64,000 nt of DNA. It comes from Bacteroidales bacterium (lineage in GTDB: Bacteria; Bacteroidota; Bacteroidia; Bacteroidales; VadinHA17). The position numbers were made by a program, and so were the translations under genes. Position 1 is the first letter of the stretch. Each line of letters opens with the position of its first letter. The stretch is taken from contig JAIVHO010000002.1 of the NCBI GenBank assembly GCA_020201035.1, positions 1 through 64,000 on the forward strand, in the 5' to 3' direction. Shown here piece by piece: positions 1 to 9,022 of this stretch. A model generated the notes under the pieces. It had not been told where the DNA came from, ran no database searches, and saw only the letters and a list, made by a program, of their open reading frames with translations.

Positions 1-207
1 TCCAACCTCCATGATATCAATCTCTTTAGGTTGCAGCGTTAACAACCCTCCGTTGATAAAGATATGTCGCGACTCCCCGATTGCTCCGTTGGTAGAGTGG
101 TAATGATCTCCCACCTCACTGTTGTAGAGCGTGAGCGACCCGTCAAGCGTCTCCCTGAAGGAGATGCTCTGTAATATGTCTTCTCCTTTATCCGGTTTTT
201 CTGCCAT
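1..207 (-). CDS. mnmD: tRNA U34 methyltransferase MnmD, N-terminal part (cut by window edge)
   Basis: The first 69 residues of a protein are read leftward from an ATG at 205-207 and continue off the window. The segment DGSLTLYNSEVGDHYHSTNG followed by AIGESRHIFINGGL is the typical start of the MnmD/DUF752 methyltransferase, and the last visible residues (PKEIDIMEVG) lead into where the SAM-binding FGTG motif should come. The family methylates 5-aminomethyl-2-thiouridine at the wobble position of tRNAs. The catalytic part is outside the window, so only the family can be given. It is separated from the downstream metal-efflux operon by a repeat-filled gap. Confidence 0.8.
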   Translation of the reverse strand, partial: MAEKPDKGEDILQSISFRETLDGSLTLYNSEVGDHYHSTNGAIGESRHIFINGGLLTLQPKEIDIMEVG

Positions 208-281
208 TTATAAACTGCCAGTTAGTATCTAATCTGTGGTTCTTTACTCCGCGTTTTTTCCGCCAGAGCTTTCCGTTACTC

Positions 282-495
282 TTTTCCGTCAGTCTGTTTC
301 GCCGCTAATTCCCTTCTGTCTTTTCCGTCAGTCTGTTTCACCGCTAATATCCTTCAGTTTTTTTTACCAGTCTGTTTCACCGCTAATTACCTTCTGTCTT
401 TTTTTCCAGCGGTTTCGCCGCTCATACCCTTCAGTTTTTTCCGTCAGTCTGTTTCGCCGCCAATTCCCTTCTGTCTTTTTTACCAGCGATATTCC
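282..495. repeat. Intergenic imperfect tandem repeat, ~39-bp unit, about 5 copies
   Basis: The unit reads roughly TTTTCCGTCAGTCTGTTTCR followed by CCGCTAATWCCCTTCWGTY. Copies start near 282, 321, 360, 399 and 437, and a truncated one ends near 495. Copies differ at a few positions and in T-run length. The repeat fills most of the 372-bp gap between mnmD and the tolC-type gene (208-579). I see no convincing gene in it; the rightward open frame that crosses it simply reads the repeat. Confidence 0.85.
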
Positions 496-579
496 TTATG
501 TCATAATAATCCCGAAAGTTAATAAATTATGGGGTTGGAACGGCTTTTCCTTTCAATGTTGACAGGAGAACCTGGGGTT

Positions 580-1776
580 CTACCATCTGTGATCCCATAT
601 TGCCGACAGCAGCAGTATTTTCTCTCTCTCCAGATCCAGAATTACCTCCTCCACAGCCCAATAGTCCTGCAGTCCCGCCAAATATTCAGTCAGTGTGATA
701 GCACCTGTTTGCAGGCTGATATCGAGCAGTTTTCCCGCTTCGCTGCCTTCTGCATAATCTCTTACCTCCTTCAGATTGGCGCTGACTGCCTCAAAGGCAT
801 TCAATAGTGACAATGTCTCATTTTCAAGTCGTGTCATATCAGCTGCTGCCTTTGATTTCTCCCATTCAAGGGCTGCTCTGGCGGCACTCACATTACCGCT
901 CTTTTCCCAGAGCGGGATTGAGAGTCCTGCCATTGGGCCTATAAACTCCTCGCCGGCAACAGATTCAGAGCTGTACCCCACTGTTACCCGGGGCAAACGT
1001 GAGGTTTTGCTGACCTTAAGTCCGGCATCTGCTTTTTCCACCTGCATCCTGTTAACAGCGAAACCGGGGTGCAGCTCTCTCTTCTCCTTCAACAACTCTT
1101 CCCTGTCGGCAACAGGAAACACCGGATACTTATCTCCTGTAATCAGCTGACTGTTATTTCCGCTTATATAGTTGAGGTGAATTGCTATCGAGGAGACTTC
1201 TCCCCTGAGGCCGGCAAGTTCAGATCTGAGGGTTACGGCTTCAGCCGTTACCCTGTTGAGTTCCAGTATTGTTGCTTCGCCATTATCCACCATCAGGGAA
1301 TATGCCATTACAAGCTTCTCCATATTTCGAACCCTAAGTTCTGCCACATCTATCCTCTTTAGCAGCGCTATATATTCAATTACACTGTTGCCCGCATCGG
1401 CTAAAATCTCTGTTTCAAGCTGCCTGCTCATTGCAATGGCCAGACTCAGATCGCTGCGTTTCAATTCTGCAATCCTGCCATAGATAGTAGGAAAATCAAA
1501 GGATTGTGAAACTGACCATGTCCTTTTTATTCCGGAGCCTTCCCTGGTGCCGGGGTGCCATCCTGCTGAAATATCCGGACCGGAAGGATAAAGGCCGGTG
1601 CGTGATTCAGCGCGGGATGCTGCATCGAGTTTTTCCAGCGATTTAAGCGCAGGATGGTTTGTCTTAACCGAATCAATAAACTGTGCCGTATCCTGTGCTA
1701 CTCCTCTCTGCACCAGGAGAGTGATGCAGATCATAAGAAATATTCTTTTAGTAATCATGATAGCTTTATTTTTCAT
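580..1776 (-). CDS. TolC-family outer-membrane channel of a heavy-metal efflux system (CzcC/CusC-like)
   Basis: A 398-residue protein with an N-terminal signal peptide (MITKRIFLMICITLLVQRGVAQ, best read from the internal Met at residue 7 or the first Met) followed by the alternating coiled-coil and strand pattern of outer-membrane efflux proteins. The family forms the trimeric outer-membrane duct that accepts cations from the RND pump through the adaptor. It is the last gene of a leftward operon and overlaps the pump gene by 4 bp (ATGA), so the two are very probably translationally coupled. The substrate cannot be told from this protein alone. The family usually runs 400-460 residues, so this is a slightly short but complete member. 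Confidence 0.85.
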   Translation of the reverse strand: MKNKAIMITKRIFLMICITLLVQRGVAQDTAQFIDSVKTNHPALKSLEKLDAASRAESRTGLYPSGPDISAGWHPGTREGSGIKRTWSVSQSFDFPTIYGRIAELKRSDLSLAIAMSRQLETEILADAGNSVIEYIALLKRIDVAELRVRNMEKLVMAYSLMVDNGEATILELNRVTAEAVTLRSELAGLRGEVSSIAIHLNYISGNNSQLITGDKYPVFPVADREELLKEKRELHPGFAVNRMQVEKADAGLKVSKTSRLPRVTVGYSSESVAGEEFIGPMAGLSIPLWEKSGNVSAARAALEWEKSKAAADMTRLENETLSLLNAFEAVSANLKEVRDYAEGSEAGKLLDISLQTGAITLTEYLAGLQDYWAVEEVILDLEREKILLLSAIWDHRW

Positions 1777-4700
1777 TGAGTACTCTTTTTACCTTTCCTG
1801 TTTATCAGAAAGTAAACAGTGGGAATCACAAAAATATTGAGCAGTGTGGATGAGAGCAGGCCGCCAAGAATAACCACTGCCATAGGACTCTGTATCTCAT
1901 TGCCGGGTTTATCACCACCCATGGCCAGCGGAATCAGAGCCAGTGCTGCTGTAAGAGCTGTCATCAGAATGGGATTAAGCCTGTCGGCTGACCCGATTAT
2001 AATCCTCTCTTTCAGATTTTTAACAGAATGGCGTAGCGATTCATATCTTGATACCAGCAACAGACCGTTACGGGTTGCTATACCAAAAAGGGTAATAAAA
2101 CCTATTATTGAAGGAATACTCAGTACTCCTGATGAGATTTTAAGGGCAAAGATTCCACCTATAAGGGCAAGGGGAAGGTTCAGCAATATTATCAGCGCCA
2201 GCCTTGTATTATGGAACTCCTGATAAAGTATGACAAAGATAAGTACCAGGGCAATAAGTGAGGTTACCAGTAGCCTTCTGGATGCAGAAGCAGCACTCTC
2301 AAACTGTCCGGAATACTCGATAAAATAGTTTTCGGGCAGGGTAACATGTTCCTCTATCCTCTGCTCTATGTCATCAACAACGCTCCCCACATCACGGTCG
2401 GCAACATTCACTGAAACCACTATCCGTCTTCTGACATTCTCCCTGTTAATTGCATATGCTCCTGCCGAGGATTCAACAGAGGCAACCATTGAGAGGGGAA
2501 TCTTATTACCGTATCCTGTATCTATCATGGCATTCCTGATGGCATCAGCACTTGAGCGCGACTCTTCATTGTATCTCAGAACCAGTGGGAAGCGGCTGTC
2601 TCCCTCAAACATATCAGATACCTTTTCACCGGCTATTGCTGTCTTAATAAAACCTGTGAAGCTTGTCAGGGGGATACCATACCTTGAGAGCATCTCCCTG
2701 TTGGCCCTGATCTTGAGCTGAGGGGCTTCGGTCAGTTGTTCTACCGTAAGGTCTCCTATACCATCTATATCAACTATCTCATCTCTTATATTATTTGCTG
2801 TCTGATAAAGGGTATTGAGGTCGTCACCAAAAATCTTAATCGCTATATTGGCTTTTGTCCCGGAAACCATATGGTCCATTCTGTGAGTTATGGGCTGTCC
2901 AACCTCAACACTTACCCCGGGGATTCCGGAGAGAGCCTCTCTGACATCTGCAAAGAACTGTTCACGACTGCGCTCCCCAAGGGTGAAAGGAACATCCATC
3001 TCTGACACGTTTTCACTGAAGGAGTGCTCTGCCATCTCTGCTCTTCCTGTTTTGCGGGCTACGCTGATCACTTCAGGAAACTCCATAATGGCCCGTTCAG
3101 CCATTGCTGCAGTGCGTGCCGACTCTTCCAGATTTGTTCCCGGTGAAGAGGCGAGGTTGATGGTAAGGGCTCCTTCATTAAAAGGTGGCAGAAAGGTATT
3201 GCCCAGTGTAAAAAAGAGCAGTGCTGCCACTGCCAGACCCAGTGCTGATACACCTGTAATCACCCTGTTCCTGTTCAGGCTTTTAGACAGAAGGAACCGG
3301 TAGAGGCGGGTCAGGTTTCTTTCAACCCATGATCCTTTTGCTCTCTGCCTCAGCCGGCGGTTCCCTGTAAGCAGATAGCTGCACATTACCGGTGTAACAG
3401 TTACCGCCACCATTAGTGATGCAAACAGTGATACAATAAAGGATATTCCCAGTGGCTTCAGCATCCTTCCTTCAAATCCTTCAAGGAAGAAGAGAGGCAT
3501 AAAGGTTATTATTATTATCAGCGTGGCATTAAGGATTGAGGGCCTTATCTCTACTGAAGCTTCATATATCACCTTCAATGGTTTCTCCCGGTCACTTTTG
3601 GGCAGCACCGCATTCTGCCTCAGTCGTTTATATACATTCTCCACATCAATGATAGCATCATCTACCAGTGATCCTATTGCGATGGCCATCCCTCCAAGGC
3701 TCATGGTATTGATGGTATACCCAAGCAGGTGCAGAACCACTATTGAAAAGAGAAGGGAGAGGGGTATGGCAAGGAGAGAGATGATTGTGGTACGTACATT
3801 AAGCAGGAAGATAAAGAGGATGACAACCACAAATATTCCCCCTTCAGCTATTGCCCTTAGAACGTTTCTGACAGATGTATTGATAAACTCTGCCTGATTA
3901 TAGATATCGTTGTGCAGGGTGTAGGTTCCGCCTGAGTTTTTGCCTATATCTTCAAGGGCACTGGTAATATCACCGGTTAGCTTAACTGTATTTACCCCGG
4001 GCTGCTTTGTGATGTTTATAAGAACAGCATCCATTCCGTTATAGGAGGCTGCACCTATTCTTGGCGAAGCCCCTGCTTTAACTACTGCAACATCCCTTAT
4101 CCTTACCGGTTCACCGTTATGAAAACCTGTTACAGAGCTTCCAATCTCCTCAGGATCAGTGGTACGGGCCATTCCGCGGATAAGGTAGATATTACCATAT
4201 TCATTGATAAATCCACCTGCTGAGTTCTCATTTATCCCTCTGGCAGCTTCTGCAAGCTCCTCAAGGGAGATGCCGTAGAAATTCATCCTGTAGGGATCGG
4301 CCAGAATCTGGTACTCCCTGGCATCTCCTCCGATAGTTGTTACCTGTGAAACCCCGGGAATTGAGAGCAGTCTCGGCCTTACTGTCCATTCGGCAACTGT
4401 TCTGAGGTCAGTGGGTGAGAGGGAATCAGAGCGCAGACCAATTATCATCATCTCACCCAGAAGTGATGACTGGGGAGCTATCACCGGGTTACCTGCTCCC
4501 AGGGGGAGCTCTTCGGATACCTGTATCAGTCGTTCCGTAATGGTCTGCCGGGCATCATAGATATCTGTTTCCCAGTTAAATTCGGCCCATACAATAGAGA
4601 AGCCCATGGAGGAGCCTGAGCGGACCCGGCGCAGTCCGGTTGCACCATTTACAGCCGTCTCAATGGGGAAAGTTACCAGTTTTTCAACCTCTTCTGCGGC

Positions 4701-4868
4701 CATTCCGGGAGCCTGGGTCATTATTACTACTGTGGGAGCGGTAAGTTCCGGGAAGACATCTATATCCATATCGGAAGTGATAAATCCTCCGGCAACCAGC
4801 AGAATCAGCGCTCCGATAACTACCGTTATTCTGTTTCTTAGTGAAAAACCAATTATCCTGTTAAGCAT
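1773..4868 (-). CDS. CusA/CzcA-family heavy-metal efflux RND pump
   Basis: A 1031-residue inner-membrane RND transporter of normal length. A first membrane helix lies at about residues 10-30, then a large periplasmic pore loop, a block of helices at about 335-490, a second pore loop and a final block at about 860-1020. The helix-4 motif GSLVDDAIIDVENVYKRL has paired acidic residues of the kind that carry protons in this family. The late motif FGIATRNGLLLVSRYESLR is typical of the heavy-metal (HME) branch rather than the drug (HAE) branch. It should export a divalent or monovalent metal from the periplasm and possibly the cytoplasm, driven by the proton gradient. The His-rich adaptor upstream suggests Zn, Co, Ni, Cu or Ag, but the metal is not determined. 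The gap to the adaptor gene is 16 bp, consistent with one operon. Confidence 0.9.
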   Translation of the reverse strand: MLNRIIGFSLRNRITVVIGALILLVAGGFITSDMDIDVFPELTAPTVVIMTQAPGMAAEEVEKLVTFPIETAVNGATGLRRVRSGSSMGFSIVWAEFNWETDIYDARQTITERLIQVSEELPLGAGNPVIAPQSSLLGEMMIIGLRSDSLSPTDLRTVAEWTVRPRLLSIPGVSQVTTIGGDAREYQILADPYRMNFYGISLEELAEAARGINENSAGGFINEYGNIYLIRGMARTTDPEEIGSSVTGFHNGEPVRIRDVAVVKAGASPRIGAASYNGMDAVLINITKQPGVNTVKLTGDITSALEDIGKNSGGTYTLHNDIYNQAEFINTSVRNVLRAIAEGGIFVVVILFIFLLNVRTTIISLLAIPLSLLFSIVVLHLLGYTINTMSLGGMAIAIGSLVDDAIIDVENVYKRLRQNAVLPKSDREKPLKVIYEASVEIRPSILNATLIIIITFMPLFFLEGFEGRMLKPLGISFIVSLFASLMVAVTVTPVMCSYLLTGNRRLRQRAKGSWVERNLTRLYRFLLSKSLNRNRVITGVSALGLAVAALLFFTLGNTFLPPFNEGALTINLASSPGTNLEESARTAAMAERAIMEFPEVISVARKTGRAEMAEHSFSENVSEMDVPFTLGERSREQFFADVREALSGIPGVSVEVGQPITHRMDHMVSGTKANIAIKIFGDDLNTLYQTANNIRDEIVDIDGIGDLTVEQLTEAPQLKIRANREMLSRYGIPLTSFTGFIKTAIAGEKVSDMFEGDSRFPLVLRYNEESRSSADAIRNAMIDTGYGNKIPLSMVASVESSAGAYAINRENVRRRIVVSVNVADRDVGSVVDDIEQRIEEHVTLPENYFIEYSGQFESAASASRRLLVTSLIALVLIFVILYQEFHNTRLALIILLNLPLALIGGIFALKISSGVLSIPSIIGFITLFGIATRNGLLLVSRYESLRHSVKNLKERIIIGSADRLNPILMTALTAALALIPLAMGGDKPGNEIQSPMAVVILGGLLSSTLLNIFVIPTVYFLINRKGKKSTQ

Positions 4869-4884
4869 AATAAGATCTTTTGGA

Positions 4885-6201
4885 TTAATGAGTATGAGCT
4901 GCGGGAGCAGATGAGTTAAGTGACATCTTTATCTGGTAGGCGCCTTCGCTGACTATTACTTCACCCGCTGATAATCCGTTTTCGGCTATTGTGTGGATAC
5001 CATCGGTTGCCCCCGGAGTAAAATATCTCTTTTCAAAAACACCTTCACTTGTTTCAATAAGAAGATATTTTTTTCCATAATCCTCGAGAATGGCAATATT
5101 TGGAATCACCAGTGCATCCTCAATTGTTTTGCCCAGCAGCCAAACATCTGCAAACGATCCGGGAATCAGATCATCTGTGAAATCAAATCTGAAGTAGACA
5201 GGGATATAGAATGAGTTGTCACTTGTGCTTCTGCCGTAAGAGAGCCTTGAGCCGCCCATCTCATCAATTGAAAAAACCCTTTCACTGTATCCGGGTGAAA
5301 ATCTTGCCCCGGTGATATCTTCAGCCATTTGCATCATTGTGTGCGGCATATCAGCTTTCAGAATCATATTATGTCTTATTGTAAGAACGGCAAGGATCCT
5401 GCCTGCCTCAACAAGCTCTCCCTCCCTTACTGTTATGTCCTTTATAAATCCTTCATGGGGTGACACCACTGTAGTTAAGTCGCTCCCTGAATTGGAGCGG
5501 TAGCTGTTAAATAGTGCCGTGGCTACAGAAAACTCATTTTTGATGCTGTTATAGTGCTCTGCCGTGATAAGCTTCAAGCCTATCAGGGAGTCGGCGCGCT
5601 GCATATCTGCCTCAGTCTTTATATAATTGGCTTCAGCTCTGGCATACTCTACATCCCTGCTGTTTCCTGTGATATTTTTTCCTGAGAGCGTAAACAGGGA
5701 AGTTCCCTTTTCAATCTTTACTCCCGGGAAAAGAAAGTGATCGGTAAATTCAATTATCCCCGGGGTGCCGGCTGTTATTGCAACCTCATCCCTGCTGTCG
5801 ACCATTATAATCCCGCTTGTTCTTATCACGGCGTTAAAGGGAATTTTCTTAACTGTATAGAGGGTATGAGGTACAGTGTGGGTATGCTGCTCCGCTGATG
5901 CCTGATCCTGATCATGTGTTTCTCCGTCGGTGTGGTCATGTGTTTCTCCGTCAGTGTGATCATGTGTTTCTCCGTCGGTGTGGTCATGTGTTTCTCCGTC
6001 GGTGTGGTCATGTGTTTCTCCGTCGGTGTGATCATGTGTTTCTCCGTCGGTGTGGTCATGTGTTTTTCCGTCGGTGTGACTGTGATCTGATGCTTCAGTA
6101 TGAGTATGTTCTCCATTCTCAGTGTGGCTATTGCCTGCAGGTGAGTTGCATGCAGCTGTTAATGCAGCCATTACAGCTACTAACAGTAATCTGTTAATCA
6201 T
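4885..6201 (-). CDS. Efflux RND periplasmic adaptor lipoprotein with a His-Asp tandem-repeat N-terminus
   Basis: A 438-residue membrane-fusion protein. It starts with a lipoprotein signal (LTAAC lipobox; lipidated Cys about residue 18). Residues about 35-95 are seven tandem copies of HTDGETHD (first copy HTDGKTHD), and the usual CusB/CzcB barrel, lipoyl and hairpin architecture follows. The C-terminus is again His-containing (AAHTH). The adaptor bridges the inner-membrane pump and the outer-membrane channel. In the family, short N-terminal His stretches bind the transported metal, so the repeat would be a multi-site metal sponge (inference). The repeat is encoded by a 24-bp DNA unit and its copy number could vary between strains. 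It is the second gene of the leftward operon. Confidence 0.88.
   Translation of the reverse strand: MINRLLLVAVMAALTAACNSPAGNSHTENGEHTHTEASDHSHTDGKTHDHTDGETHDHTDGETHDHTDGETHDHTDGETHDHTDGETHDHTDGETHDQDQASAEQHTHTVPHTLYTVKKIPFNAVIRTSGIIMVDSRDEVAITAGTPGIIEFTDHFLFPGVKIEKGTSLFTLSGKNITGNSRDVEYARAEANYIKTEADMQRADSLIGLKLITAEHYNSIKNEFSVATALFNSYRSNSGSDLTTVVSPHEGFIKDITVREGELVEAGRILAVLTIRHNMILKADMPHTMMQMAEDITGARFSPGYSERVFSIDEMGGSRLSYGRSTSDNSFYIPVYFRFDFTDDLIPGSFADVWLLGKTIEDALVIPNIAILEDYGKKYLLIETSEGVFEKRYFTPGATDGIHTIAENGLSAGEVIVSEGAYQIKMSLNSSAPAAHTH
5911..6080. repeat. In-frame 24-bp tandem repeat in the efflux adaptor gene
   Basis: Seven near-identical 24-bp units, read on + as CATGTGTTTCTCCGTCGGTG plus TGGT, encode HTDGETHD on the - strand. 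Differences between copies are a few single-base changes (GTGTGATC for GTGTGGTC; one TTTTTCC for TTTCTCC, giving Lys for Glu). The unit length is a multiple of three, so copy-number change would keep the gene in frame. Confidence 0.95.
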
Positions 6202-6281
6202 GATATAAATATTTTAGTTACAGGTAAAGAATTGCCGTTCAGTTGAACAGCTTACTGGAATTGACTGTTGACCATTCGGGG

Positions 6282-6707
6282 TCAGGCGATACGGGGAGGT
6301 CCCCTCAGGGGACTTAAGCTGATAGGCGGGGCAATTACCGGTGATAGTGCCTCAGGTGTGTTAACAGCTGTTATTTGTTGAGAAACGAGATAAACCGGAT
6401 TATCGGTTAAGATTGCCACACCTGTTTCCAGTCCGTGACTCCGGTAAAGTCCGGACGAGAAATGGCAGACAACACTATGGTCATGATTGTGACTTTCCTG
6501 TGAAAAATCAGAGTAAGAAAACGCATCATTTCCCTTGCCTGTCTTAACAGCGGCGGGTGTGATTTGTTCAGGAGACGCAGAGTGTATCAGTGCATGGCAC
6601 TGGTGTTCCGGTGAGCTGTCATGGTTATGTGGTATGGCGTCATGGAGGAAAATTACCATCCAGGCTACCGCTATAATAAAAACCTTTGTTTTGAGAGCTT
6701 TCCGCAT
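6282..6707 (-). CDS. Small secreted His-containing protein heading the metal-efflux operon
   Basis: A 141-residue protein with one N-terminal hydrophobic segment (about residues 8-22) and then IPHNHDSSPEHQCHALIHS, a cluster of His, Cys and acidic residues. A second group (ESHNHDHSVVCHF) follows at about residue 70. I do not recognise a named family, but small His-rich exported proteins often precede CusBAC-type operons in Bacteroidota, and the position (80 bp upstream of the adaptor, same strand) supports a role in binding or sensing the metal. It starts at an ATG preceded by AGGAG at good spacing, just downstream of a Bacteroidota-type promoter. Function is inferred from context only. Confidence 0.65.
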   Translation of the reverse strand: MRKALKTKVFIIAVAWMVIFLHDAIPHNHDSSPEHQCHALIHSASPEQITPAAVKTGKGNDAFSYSDFSQESHNHDHSVVCHFSSGLYRSHGLETGVAILTDNPVYLVSQQITAVNTPEALSPVIAPPISLSPLRGPPRIA

Positions 6708-6730
6708 TTTTTATCTCCTGTTCAGGCTTT

Positions 6731-6760
6731 CAAAGATAGCAAAAGTTATAAATATACAAA
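6731..6760 (-). promoter_or_regulatory. Bacteroidota-type promoter of the metal-efflux operon
   Basis: On the - strand TTTG (6757-6760), an 18-bp spacer and TATCTTTG (6731-6738) match the -33 TTTG / -7 TAnnTTTG pattern of the phylum. The predicted start point lies about 15-20 nt upstream of the ATG at 6707, leaving a short leader with an AGGAG ribosome site. Confidence 0.55.
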
Positions 6761-6873
6761 TGCTCTGTTTGATCGCAGTATTCACGCAGTCAGTGAGATT
6801 AAACCGGATTGTTTAATGTACAACCTGTACCCGGGTACTCATTTATTGTTAACCGGGAGCATTTGATAATTAT

Positions 6874-6881
6874 TACATTTG
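6874..6881 (+). promoter_or_regulatory. Possible -7 element for pabB
   Basis: TACATTTG fits the TAnnTTTG consensus and lies 40 bp upstream of the pabB ATG. No well-spaced -33 TTTG is seen (the nearest TTG is about 25 bp upstream), so support is moderate. The 214-bp divergent gap 6708-6921 holds this element and the efflux promoter. Confidence 0.35.
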
Positions 6882-6921
6882 TGAGATTACTGTATAATTG
6901 GCAACAGAATATTAAACGAGT

Positions 6922-7935
6922 ATGGTGACAGCGGAAGCAATAAAGATCAGGAAGGTGATGAATGAAATGGGAAGAGAGAAACGTCCTTTCTTCTTTATTG
7001 TGGATTTTGAGATGGAAAAGCCAGTGATCTGGCCTCTTGATGCTATCCCTTCATATATTGTTGCCGATATGCCGCTATTCAGCAACATTGAAGGAGAAGG
7101 AGCCGTCAGGCAGGGACTGGCTGCTCCTCGGGAGGCTGCTCCTCGGGAGGTTAAATCGCTGGAGGTTACCCCTGTAGCGTGGGAGAAATACCTGGAGGCA
7201 TACAACAAGGTTCTGGCAGGGCTTAACAGGGGCAACAGTTATCTTGTAAACCTTACATTTCCAACCTCGCTGGGTGGCCGGCCCGATCTGCAGGCAATAT
7301 TTTACGCAAGCAGGGCACGCTACCGGCTGTTGTGGCACGACAGGTTCGTGCTTTTTTCACCCGAGATATTTATCCGGACAGAGGGTAATACCATCTCCTC
7401 ATTTCCCATGAAGGGGACCATAGATGCCTCGGTTCCTGATGCTCAGAGGAAGATCCTTGAGGACAGAAAGGAGGAGGCTGAGCATAATACCATAGTAGAC
7501 CTTATACGGAACGATCTGAGTATGGTAGGAGAGGATGTGTATGTAAAAAGGTACAGGTATATCGACAAAATCAGAACATCGGATCGTGAACTGTTGCAGG
7601 TGAGTTCGGAGATCTCGGCCCGATTGCCTGATGACTGGAGGGAGCATCCCGGCGACATAATTATGCCTCTCCTCCCGGCCGGATCGGTCAGCGGAGCTCC
7701 AAAAAAAGAGACTCTCAGAATAATAGGTGAATCGGAGATGGCATCACGCGGATGGTTTACCGGGGTTTTCGGGGTGTTTGACGGTGAAAGGATTGACAGC
7801 GGTGTGATGATCCGGTATATTGAACATAATGAGCATAGCTATGTTTACAGAAGTGGGGGAGGTATCACCGCATTGAGTGATCCGCACAAAGAGTACAGTG
7901 AATTAATTTCCAAGGTTTATGTCCCTGTTGGTTGA
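6922..7935 (+). CDS. pabB: Aminodeoxychorismate synthase component I
   Basis: A 337-residue chorismate-binding enzyme that aminates chorismate to 4-amino-4-deoxychorismate for folate synthesis, with ammonia supplied by a glutaminase partner (possibly shared with TrpG). The motif FPMKGTID carries the Lys that is characteristic of PabB, whereas the TrpE encoded at 47-48.6 kb has PIAGT at the same place, so the two paralogues can be told apart. EAEHNTIVDLIRNDLS and GSVSGAPK are conserved active-site motifs. It is shorter than E. coli PabB (453) because the N-terminal regulatory half is reduced, as is usual in Bacteroidota. Near residue 70 a 15-bp duplication gives AAPREAAPRE. It overlaps pabC by 17 bp. 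Confidence 0.88.
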   Translation: MVTAEAIKIRKVMNEMGREKRPFFFIVDFEMEKPVIWPLDAIPSYIVADMPLFSNIEGEGAVRQGLAAPREAAPREVKSLEVTPVAWEKYLEAYNKVLAGLNRGNSYLVNLTFPTSLGGRPDLQAIFYASRARYRLLWHDRFVLFSPEIFIRTEGNTISSFPMKGTIDASVPDAQRKILEDRKEEAEHNTIVDLIRNDLSMVGEDVYVKRYRYIDKIRTSDRELLQVSSEISARLPDDWREHPGDIIMPLLPAGSVSGAPKKETLRIIGESEMASRGWFTGVFGVFDGERIDSGVMIRYIEHNEHSYVYRSGGGITALSDPHKEYSELISKVYVPVG

Positions 7936-8521
7936 AACAATTAAGATAAATGACGGGGTTGCTGTTAACCTGCCTTACCATGAGAGCAGGCTCAACCGTA
8001 CACGACGTGAACTGTTTGGCGCCTCCCCTGATATTGACCTTTCGCGGACTCTCCTGATACCTGCCTTTGCAGGTAAGGGTTTGTTTAAGTGCAGGATAGA
8101 ATATAATGACCATATCAGGAAAATAGAGTTTAATCCCTATAAGTTCAGGACAATCAGAACACTCAGGATGGTGGAGGCGGGTGACCTTGACTACAGCTTT
8201 AAATGGGTTGACAGGTCAGGTATCGAAAAACTGCTGGAACAGAAGGGTGAGTGTGATGATATACTGATGGTAAAGGATGGGAAGTTGACGGATACCTCCT
8301 ATGCAAACATTATTTTAAGAGGGACGGATAACCGGTGGTACACTCCGTCTGAGCCCCTGCTTAAGGGAACCAGGCGTGAATGGCTTTTAGATAACGGTAT
8401 AGTGAAAGAAAGAGAGATTACACCTGCGTCACTAAAGAGGTTCCGGGAGCTCCGCCTGATTAATACCATGATGGATATTGAAGATAGCGCGAGCATAGCA
8501 GTAAGGGCTATATGCTTCTAA
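7919..8521 (+). CDS. pabC: Aminotransferase class IV, probable aminodeoxychorismate lyase
   Basis: A 200-residue fold-type IV PLP enzyme that most likely cleaves aminodeoxychorismate to 4-aminobenzoate and pyruvate, the step after PabB. The segment LDYSFKWVDRS contains the probable PLP Lys. GKLTDTSYANI and PLLKGTRREWLL match the conserved phosphate- and substrate-binding loops of the class. It is shorter than classical PabC (about 270), as is common for this phylum. The 17-bp overlap with pabB on the same strand supports the pairing. A branched-chain or D-amino-acid transaminase role is less likely given the size and neighbour. Confidence 0.82.
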   Translation: MSLLVETIKINDGVAVNLPYHESRLNRTRRELFGASPDIDLSRTLLIPAFAGKGLFKCRIEYNDHIRKIEFNPYKFRTIRTLRMVEAGDLDYSFKWVDRSGIEKLLEQKGECDDILMVKDGKLTDTSYANIILRGTDNRWYTPSEPLLKGTRREWLLDNGIVKEREITPASLKRFRELRLINTMMDIEDSASIAVRAICF

Positions 8522-8543
8522 TGCCTTTTCAGGCATCTAACTA

Positions 8544-8590
8544 CCCTGCCGGGGCCTGTGGCCTGGCAGGTTGGGCAACAACTTTTTTGC
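8544..8590. terminator. Hairpin between the converging pabC and 8.6-kb genes
   Basis: CCTGCCGGGGCC and GGCCTGGCAGG can pair around a 3-4 nt loop (8545-8570), followed after about 12 nt by a T6 run. A smaller perfect hairpin (ATGCCT-TTTC-AGGCAT) lies immediately before it at 8521-8536, overlapping the pabC stop. The site separates two converging genes and may act in both directions. Confidence 0.4.
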
Positions 8591-8599
8591 GTAATATCA

Positions 8600-9022
8600 T
8601 TACCTGAATTTAGACTGCAGGCGTTTGATATTTTTCACCGGCCAGTTGTATTCTTCTTCCCTGTAGGTGAATGTGAGTCGGTCCGGGCCTCCGGTACTTT
8701 CATAATCATAATTCTCGACCATTGAAAAATCTGTTGCCAGGGTTGCCTTAAGAGTGACAGTTCCATCATTGGTGACTGTTGTGACAGGTACTGTAAGTCC
8801 CCTGAAGGTAATGGATTGAAACAGTACAAGTGAATCTGCATCTGTAACTACCACCGTAAGATCGGTGCCTCGTTCACCGTTTGAACGTGTCCAGCTCTGG
8901 TAGCTGATATCCTTTACTGTGAACAGGTCATGGTTGCTTTCACTTTTTACAGTACACCCTTTTCCTGAAGCCATGATTCCCATTATTATGATCAGAGGTG
9001 TAAGTGCTATTTTTGTTATCAT
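8600..9022 (-). CDS. Secreted protein of unknown function
   Basis: A 140-residue protein with an N-terminal hydrophobic export signal (about residues 3-19) and a Cys at residue 23 in an atypical lipobox context (GKGC), so lipidation is uncertain. The rest is beta-rich with alternating hydrophobic residues (DLTVVVTDADSLVLF; TFTYREEEYNWPVKN), suggesting a single small beta-sandwich. I do not recognise a family. It is a single gene flanked by a converging pabC and a repeat-rich gap. Confidence 0.6.
   Translation of the reverse strand: MITKIALTPLIIIMGIMASGKGCTVKSESNHDLFTVKDISYQSWTRSNGERGTDLTVVVTDADSLVLFQSITFRGLTVPVTTVTNDGTVTLKATLATDFSMVENYDYESTGGPDRLTFTYREEEYNWPVKNIKRLQSKFR

Noticed and set aside
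236-562. Rightward 108-codon open frame across the 39-bp repeat
   Set aside because: It only translates the repeat (FRQSVSPLI-like units), lies between two leftward genes, and has no domain or upstream signal.
5826-6197. Alternative frames through the His-repeat region on both strands
   Set aside because: They are shadows of the 24-bp repeat inside a well-supported adaptor gene.
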